Shown here: piece by piece, positions 10,048 through 12,588 of the stretch | How positions within the stretch are numbered: position 1 is the stretch's first letter | How the letters are laid out: every line of letters begins with the position of its first letter | Assembly (NCBI GenBank): GCA_026390195.1 | Contig: JAPLGK010000117.1 | Span: forward strand, 1-12,588 | Origin: Caldisericota bacterium | Lineage (GTDB): Bacteria > Caldisericota > Caldisericia > Cryosericales > Cryosericaceae | DNA length: 12,588 bases | Direction of reading: 5' to 3' | Translations under genes and position numbers: made by a program | The notes under the pieces: model-generated | Told to the model about the DNA's origin: nothing | Seen by the model: the letters and a program-made list of their open reading frames with translations, nothing else | The model's database searches: none

Positions 10048-10851
10048 TCTTGTCCTTTCGGCGTCGCGCGTCAGATAACGCCGCACCGTCATGTGACTTA
10101 TGCCCAGCGCGGCAGCGATCTCTCTTAGGGTCAGCCCCTGCTGGTGGAGACTGGCGACACGGGAGATCTCGGTCATGTCGGGGGTCAGGCCACGCACGGG
10201 CTTGCGCCGAACAGCATCGAGGCCGCTCTCTGAGCAAGCATAATCGCCGGATTGAGCCCATCGCCTGGCCCTGCCGGTGAGGAGAACGTCCGGCTTCTTG
10301 AGCCCGATGCCTGCGTGGACAAACTCCCCATAGAGGTCTCGGGACTCGGCTTCTTGCCGACCAAACATCCTCATCAATGCCCGATCCCTCAGCGAAACGC
10401 GAGAGGGTACGCCAAGTACGGCAGTGCTGTAGCTACTCCATGGCCACTCCTGAGGAGCGGCCACAAGGCCCACCCTCAATGGATTCAGCACAACGTAGCG
10501 CGAGGCCTCGAGAAGATGACTGTCCTGCGTGATCAGAATCGAGAAGAAACGGTCCTGAAATACATGACCGTGACGTCCCCGGGACATGTTGTACCACTCG
10601 CCATAGGTCATGTTGATGTGGTGCATTCCTTCCGACAGATTGTCGTCAGGCGTCTTCAGCAAAAAGTGATAATGATTCCCCATGACACACCAGGCATACA
10701 TGGCCCAGTCCAGCTCTCTGACCGTATCCGCCAGCAGGTCAAGCAGTCGCCACTTCTCGGACGGCCCCTCGAAGATCATCATGTCGCCATCGCCGTGCGT
10801 CGTCACATGATAGACGCCGTCGGGAATCCGGATTCTCGCTTGTCTACTCAT
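10042..10851 (-). CDS. RAYT-type Y1 (HUH) transposase with C-terminal helix-turn-helix
   Basis: Single-strand DNA transposase of the IS200-like/REP-associated tyrosine transposase class, 269 residues. The N-terminus ARIRIPDGVYHVTTHGDGD opens the Y1 domain. The metal-binding HUH pair is His60 and His62 in VMGNHYHFLLKTP. Tyr119 in SRYVVLNPLRVGLV is the expected nucleophile. RHGHVFQDRFFS and WPWSSYSTAVLG are further family signatures. Residues 239-260 (GLTLREIAAALGISHMTVRR) form a clear helix-turn-helix, an extension found in part of the family. All catalytic residues are present and the frame is intact. The ATG at 10851 lacks a good SD but overlaps the end of a 14-codon leader frame that has one. 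The stop codon falls inside the left-hand repeat. Flanking repeats suggest it acts on, or once moved with, these sequences. Confidence 0.92.
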   Translation of the reverse strand: MSRQARIRIPDGVYHVTTHGDGDMMIFEGPSEKWRLLDLLADTVRELDWAMYAWCVMGNHYHFLLKTPDDNLSEGMHHINMTYGEWYNMSRGRHGHVFQDRFFSILITQDSHLLEASRYVVLNPLRVGLVAAPQEWPWSSYSTAVLGVPSRVSLRDRALMRMFGRQEAESRDLYGEFVHAGIGLKKPDVLLTGRARRWAQSGDYACSESGLDAVRRKPVRGLTPDMTEISRVASLHQQGLTLREIAAALGISHMTVRRYLTRDAERTRL

Positions 10852-10888
10852 CCAGCCGGACCATCCACACGAACCATGTGTCTGACAT
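10844..10888 (-). CDS. Possible 14-codon leader peptide coupled to the transposase
   Basis: An ATG at 10888 has a strong purine-rich SD (GGGGGAG) five bases upstream and reads MSDTWFVWMVRLDE, then TAG. Its stop lies inside the first codons of the transposase (8-nt overlap, shifted frame), and the transposase ATG has no clear SD. This suggests reinitiation after the leader and low transposase expression. It could equally be a chance frame. Confidence 0.35.
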   Translation of the reverse strand: MSDTWFVWMVRLDE

Positions 10889-10916
10889 AATCTCTCCCCC
10901 AGTTCAGGCTGTCGTT

Positions 10917-10983
10917 GAGAATGTTACACGTTGGAACCGTCCCGAGAATGTTACACTTTGGAACCGTCCCGAGGATGTTACAC
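10917..10983. repeat. RAYT-flanking tandem repeats, right side (27-bp unit, 2.5 copies)
   Basis: Units 10917-10943 and 10944-10970 each consist of GAGAATGTTACAC, three bases (GTT or TTT), then GGAACCGTCCC. They differ at one base. A third, partial unit GAGGATGTTACAC (10971-10983) overlaps the end of the CoA-transferase B gene and contains its TAA (10978-10980). Confidence 0.9.
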
Positions 10984-11634
10984 GTCGAAGTCGGCGTCGG
11001 TTATGGCTCTGAGCTCTTCGAGGGTGATTCCGGGGGCTATTTCCTTGAGGACCAGTCTGCCCTTGTCGAAGACAAACACGGCGTATTCGGTGACGACCAT
11101 GTCGGCCTCGCCGATGCCGGTGATGGGGAGCGTGCATTGCTTGACCATCTTGGGCTTGCCGTTCTTGCTGGTATGCTGCATGGCAATGACAACTTCCCGT
11201 GCGCCCGTCACGAGGTCCATCGCCCCGCCGACCCCAAGCTGCTTTCCATTGGGGATGATCCAGTTGGCAATGTTCCCTTTCTGATCGACCTCAAACGCGC
11301 CGATGACCGTTGCGTCAACGTGGCCGCCGCGGATCATGCCAAAGGACGCAGCGCTGTCCATGTAGGAGCAACCGGGAGTCTCCGTGATGCACGTCCTGCC
11401 GGCGTTGATGAGGTCGTGGTCCATCTGGCCTTCGGGTGCGGCACAGCCGACGCCGAGCATCCCATTTTCTGCCTGCACGTAGATGTTGGGGCTCGTGACG
11501 TAGTTGGCCACCAGGGTCGGAATACCGACCCCAAGGTTGATGAAGAGTCTCCCATCCCGGGCTTTGCTGTCGAAGTAACGCGCAATCGTCGATGCTATAC
11601 GTTCTTTGGCCTGCTGTTCGAGTATCGTCTGCAT
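10978..11634 (-). CDS. 3-oxoacid / acetoacetate-type CoA-transferase, subunit B
   Basis: Beta subunit of a family I CoA-transferase that moves CoA between short-chain acyl-CoAs and free acids (for example acetoacetate with succinyl-CoA, acetyl-CoA or butyryl-CoA). The 218 residues are full family length. RLFINLGVGIPTLVANYV leads to QAENGMLGVG, in which Glu56 is the expected catalytic residue that forms the glutamyl-CoA intermediate. The later segments ANWIIPNGKQLGVGGAMDLV and VKQCTLPITGIGEADMVVTE are typical. The ATG at 11634 follows the subunit A stop by one base, as expected for an obligate pair. The natural-looking C-terminus ITDADFDV is followed at once by the repeat array, which supplies the stop. 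Exact substrates cannot be told from sequence (AtoA, ScoB and CtfB are similar). Confidence 0.94.
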   Translation of the reverse strand: MQTILEQQAKERIASTIARYFDSKARDGRLFINLGVGIPTLVANYVTSPNIYVQAENGMLGVGCAAPEGQMDHDLINAGRTCITETPGCSYMDSAASFGMIRGGHVDATVIGAFEVDQKGNIANWIIPNGKQLGVGGAMDLVTGAREVVIAMQHTSKNGKPKMVKQCTLPITGIGEADMVVTEYAVFVFDKGRLVLKEIAPGITLEELRAITDADFDV

Positions 11635-11635
11635 G

Positions 11636-12295
11636 TCAGCTCTTTCTCATCGTCAGCACGTCCACGTACATGTGGGGGGTCACGATGCACTCCGGGTCCA
11701 GGGATCCCACAGGAACGATCTCTTCGACTTCGGCTATGACAGTGTCTGCCGCCATCGCCATGACAGGGTTGAAGTTGCGAGCCGTCTTGTAGTAGACCAG
11801 ATTGCCCAGCTCGTCGGCCTTGTAGGCCTTGATGAGGGCCACGTCGGCATGGATGGATTCTTCAAGGACACATGCCCTGCCGCCCAATTCTCTGGTCTCC
11901 TTGCCTGCCGCGAGTTCCGTCCCCGCTCCCGTCGGCGTGAAGAAAGCCGGTATGCCCACGCCGGCGGCTCTAATGGCTTCGGCGAACGTCCCCTGGGGGA
12001 CCAGTTTCACGCTGATCCGGCCTTCATTGTAGGCGACGGCTACCTCTGGATTCCAGTTGTAGTAGGTCCCGATCAACGATCGGATCTGGTTGTTGGTGAG
12101 CAGCTTGCCAAGCCCGACGCCGGGCGTACCGAGATCGTTGCTGATGATCGTCAGCTCCCCCGTTCCACTTGCAGAAAGAGCCTCGATCAACTCCTCGGGA
12201 TATCCGGCCAGGCCAAAGCTCCCGACCATGACGCGCGACCCCGGCTTGACCATGGCTATTGCGTCCTCGATGCTTCTGTACTTGTCACAAGCCAT
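11636..12295 (-). CDS. 3-oxoacid / acetoacetate-type CoA-transferase, subunit A
   Basis: Alpha subunit partner of the downstream B subunit, forming the heteromeric CoA-transferase. The 219 residues are the usual length. The N-terminal glycine-rich CoA-binding segment VMVGSFGLAGYPEELIEAL (residues about 22-40) corresponds to the family's GGFGxxGxPE motif, with Ser in place of the second Gly. ELTIISNDLGTPGVGLGKLL, VPQGTFAEAIRAAG, FFTPTGAGTELAAGK and YYKTARNFNPVMAMAAD are further family features. The ATG at 12295 has GGGAGG eight bases upstream. The gene starts 18 nt after the thiolase stop and ends one base before the B subunit, so the three form one operon. Confidence 0.94.
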   Translation of the reverse strand: MACDKYRSIEDAIAMVKPGSRVMVGSFGLAGYPEELIEALSASGTGELTIISNDLGTPGVGLGKLLTNNQIRSLIGTYYNWNPEVAVAYNEGRISVKLVPQGTFAEAIRAAGVGIPAFFTPTGAGTELAAGKETRELGGRACVLEESIHADVALIKAYKADELGNLVYYKTARNFNPVMAMAADTVIAEVEEIVPVGSLDPECIVTPHMYVDVLTMRKS

Positions 12296-12313
12296 AGACT
12301 GAACCTCCCGTTC

Positions 12314-12588
12314 TCACACGCACAGATTCTCGAAGATCGCTGACACGCCGAGGCCACCCGCAACGCAGATGGTCGCGAGCCCGTACCTGGTGTTTCTCCG
12401 CAGCATCTCGTAGACAAGCGTCACTGCTATCCGGGTCCCGGAACAGCCGAGCGGGTGCCCTAGCGCAATGGCTCCGCCGTTGACGTTGAGGATCTCCCGG
12501 TTGAGGCCCAGCTCCCGCACAACGGCAAGGCTCTGCGCCGCGAACGCTTCGTTGAGCTCAATGAGGCCGATGTCGCCCAGCGACAGTC
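12314..12588 (-). CDS. Thiolase (acetyl-CoA C-acetyltransferase type), C-terminal part
   Basis: Ninety C-terminal residues are visible; the N-terminal part lies beyond the right edge. The frame reads IELNEAFAAQSLAVVREL, then the thiolase signature NVNGGAIALGHPLGCSGTR with the catalytic His, then ATICVAGGLGVSAIFEN with the second catalytic Cys in CVAGG. The more usual form is CxGGGxG, so one Gly of the loop is Ala here. Thiolases condense two acetyl-CoA to acetoacetyl-CoA or run the reverse cleavage. Linkage to CoA-transferase A and B fits acetoacetate or butyrate-type metabolism. The biosynthetic type is inferred from this context, as the degradative type shares these motifs. Confidence 0.93.
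   Translation of the reverse strand, partial: LSLGDIGLIELNEAFAAQSLAVVRELGLNREILNVNGGAIALGHPLGCSGTRIAVTLVYEMLRRNTRYGLATICVAGGLGVSAIFENLCV

Larger units (their letters stand above)
9999..10983. mobile_element. RAYT gene with its associated repeats
   Basis: The transposase gene plus the repeat blocks on both sides. The 11-base GGGACGGTTCC/GGAACCGTCCC blocks are inverted across the gene, while the 13-base blocks are direct. No target-site duplication could be defined, so the true boundaries, and whether the unit still moves, are unknown. Confidence 0.5.

Noticed and set aside
10917..10983. CRISPR array
   Set aside because: The 27-bp units are directly abutting with no spacers, there are only 2.5 copies, and no cas genes are present.

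Overview
This is a high-GC (roughly 60%) bacterial chromosomal window with dense gene packing, short or overlapping gene junctions, clear Shine-Dalgarno (SD) sites, and GTG/TTG starts mixed with ATG. The order alaS-ruvX-mltG-udk resembles the arrangement I know from Firmicutes and some deep-branching anaerobic lineages. The thiolase/CoA-transferase cluster and the RAYT-type transposase fit an anaerobe of that kind. No rRNA, tRNA or marker that fixes the phylum is visible, so the taxonomy is inference only.

Layout. (1) Positions 1-7452 hold one long minus-strand operon with a sigma70-like promoter at 7425-7452. It reads alaS, ruvX, mltG, udk, a 75-residue unknown protein, and a large TPR protein that runs off the left edge. 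Junctions overlap or lie 1-8 nt apart. mltG is split by a one-base frameshift in a run of four C residues, and restoring one base gives a normal 345-residue protein. (2) Positions 7502-8274 hold a minus-strand riboflavin ECF-transporter S component (RibU type), preceded by an FMN riboswitch and a strong promoter. (3) Positions 8375-9958 hold the only large plus-strand gene, an M2/M3-like HExxH zinc metallopeptidase, followed by an 11-bp GC-rich hairpin. (4) Positions 9999-10983 hold a RAYT-type (Y1, HUH) transposase with a C-terminal helix-turn-helix. It is bracketed by short repeats: a 13-base block in direct orientation on both sides and an 11-base block in inverted orientation. (5) Positions 10978-12588 hold a minus-strand cluster: the C-terminus of a thiolase (cut by the right edge), then CoA-transferase subunits A and B.

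How the genes fit together. The alaS operon mixes translation (AlaRS), RNA/DNA processing (RuvX/YqgF), cell-wall synthesis (MltG) and pyrimidine salvage (uridine kinase), a housekeeping grouping that is conserved rather than pathway-based. The RibU unit is a self-contained FMN-sensing riboflavin uptake module that would need EcfA/EcfA'/EcfT encoded elsewhere. Thiolase plus the two-subunit CoA-transferase would interconvert acetyl-CoA and acetoacetyl-CoA and move CoA between short-chain acids.

The least ordinary parts are the RAYT-associated repeat architecture, in which the repeats supply stop codons to both neighbouring genes; the mltG frameshift; the alternative pairings around the FMN riboswitch; and the unassigned tail of the alaS operon.
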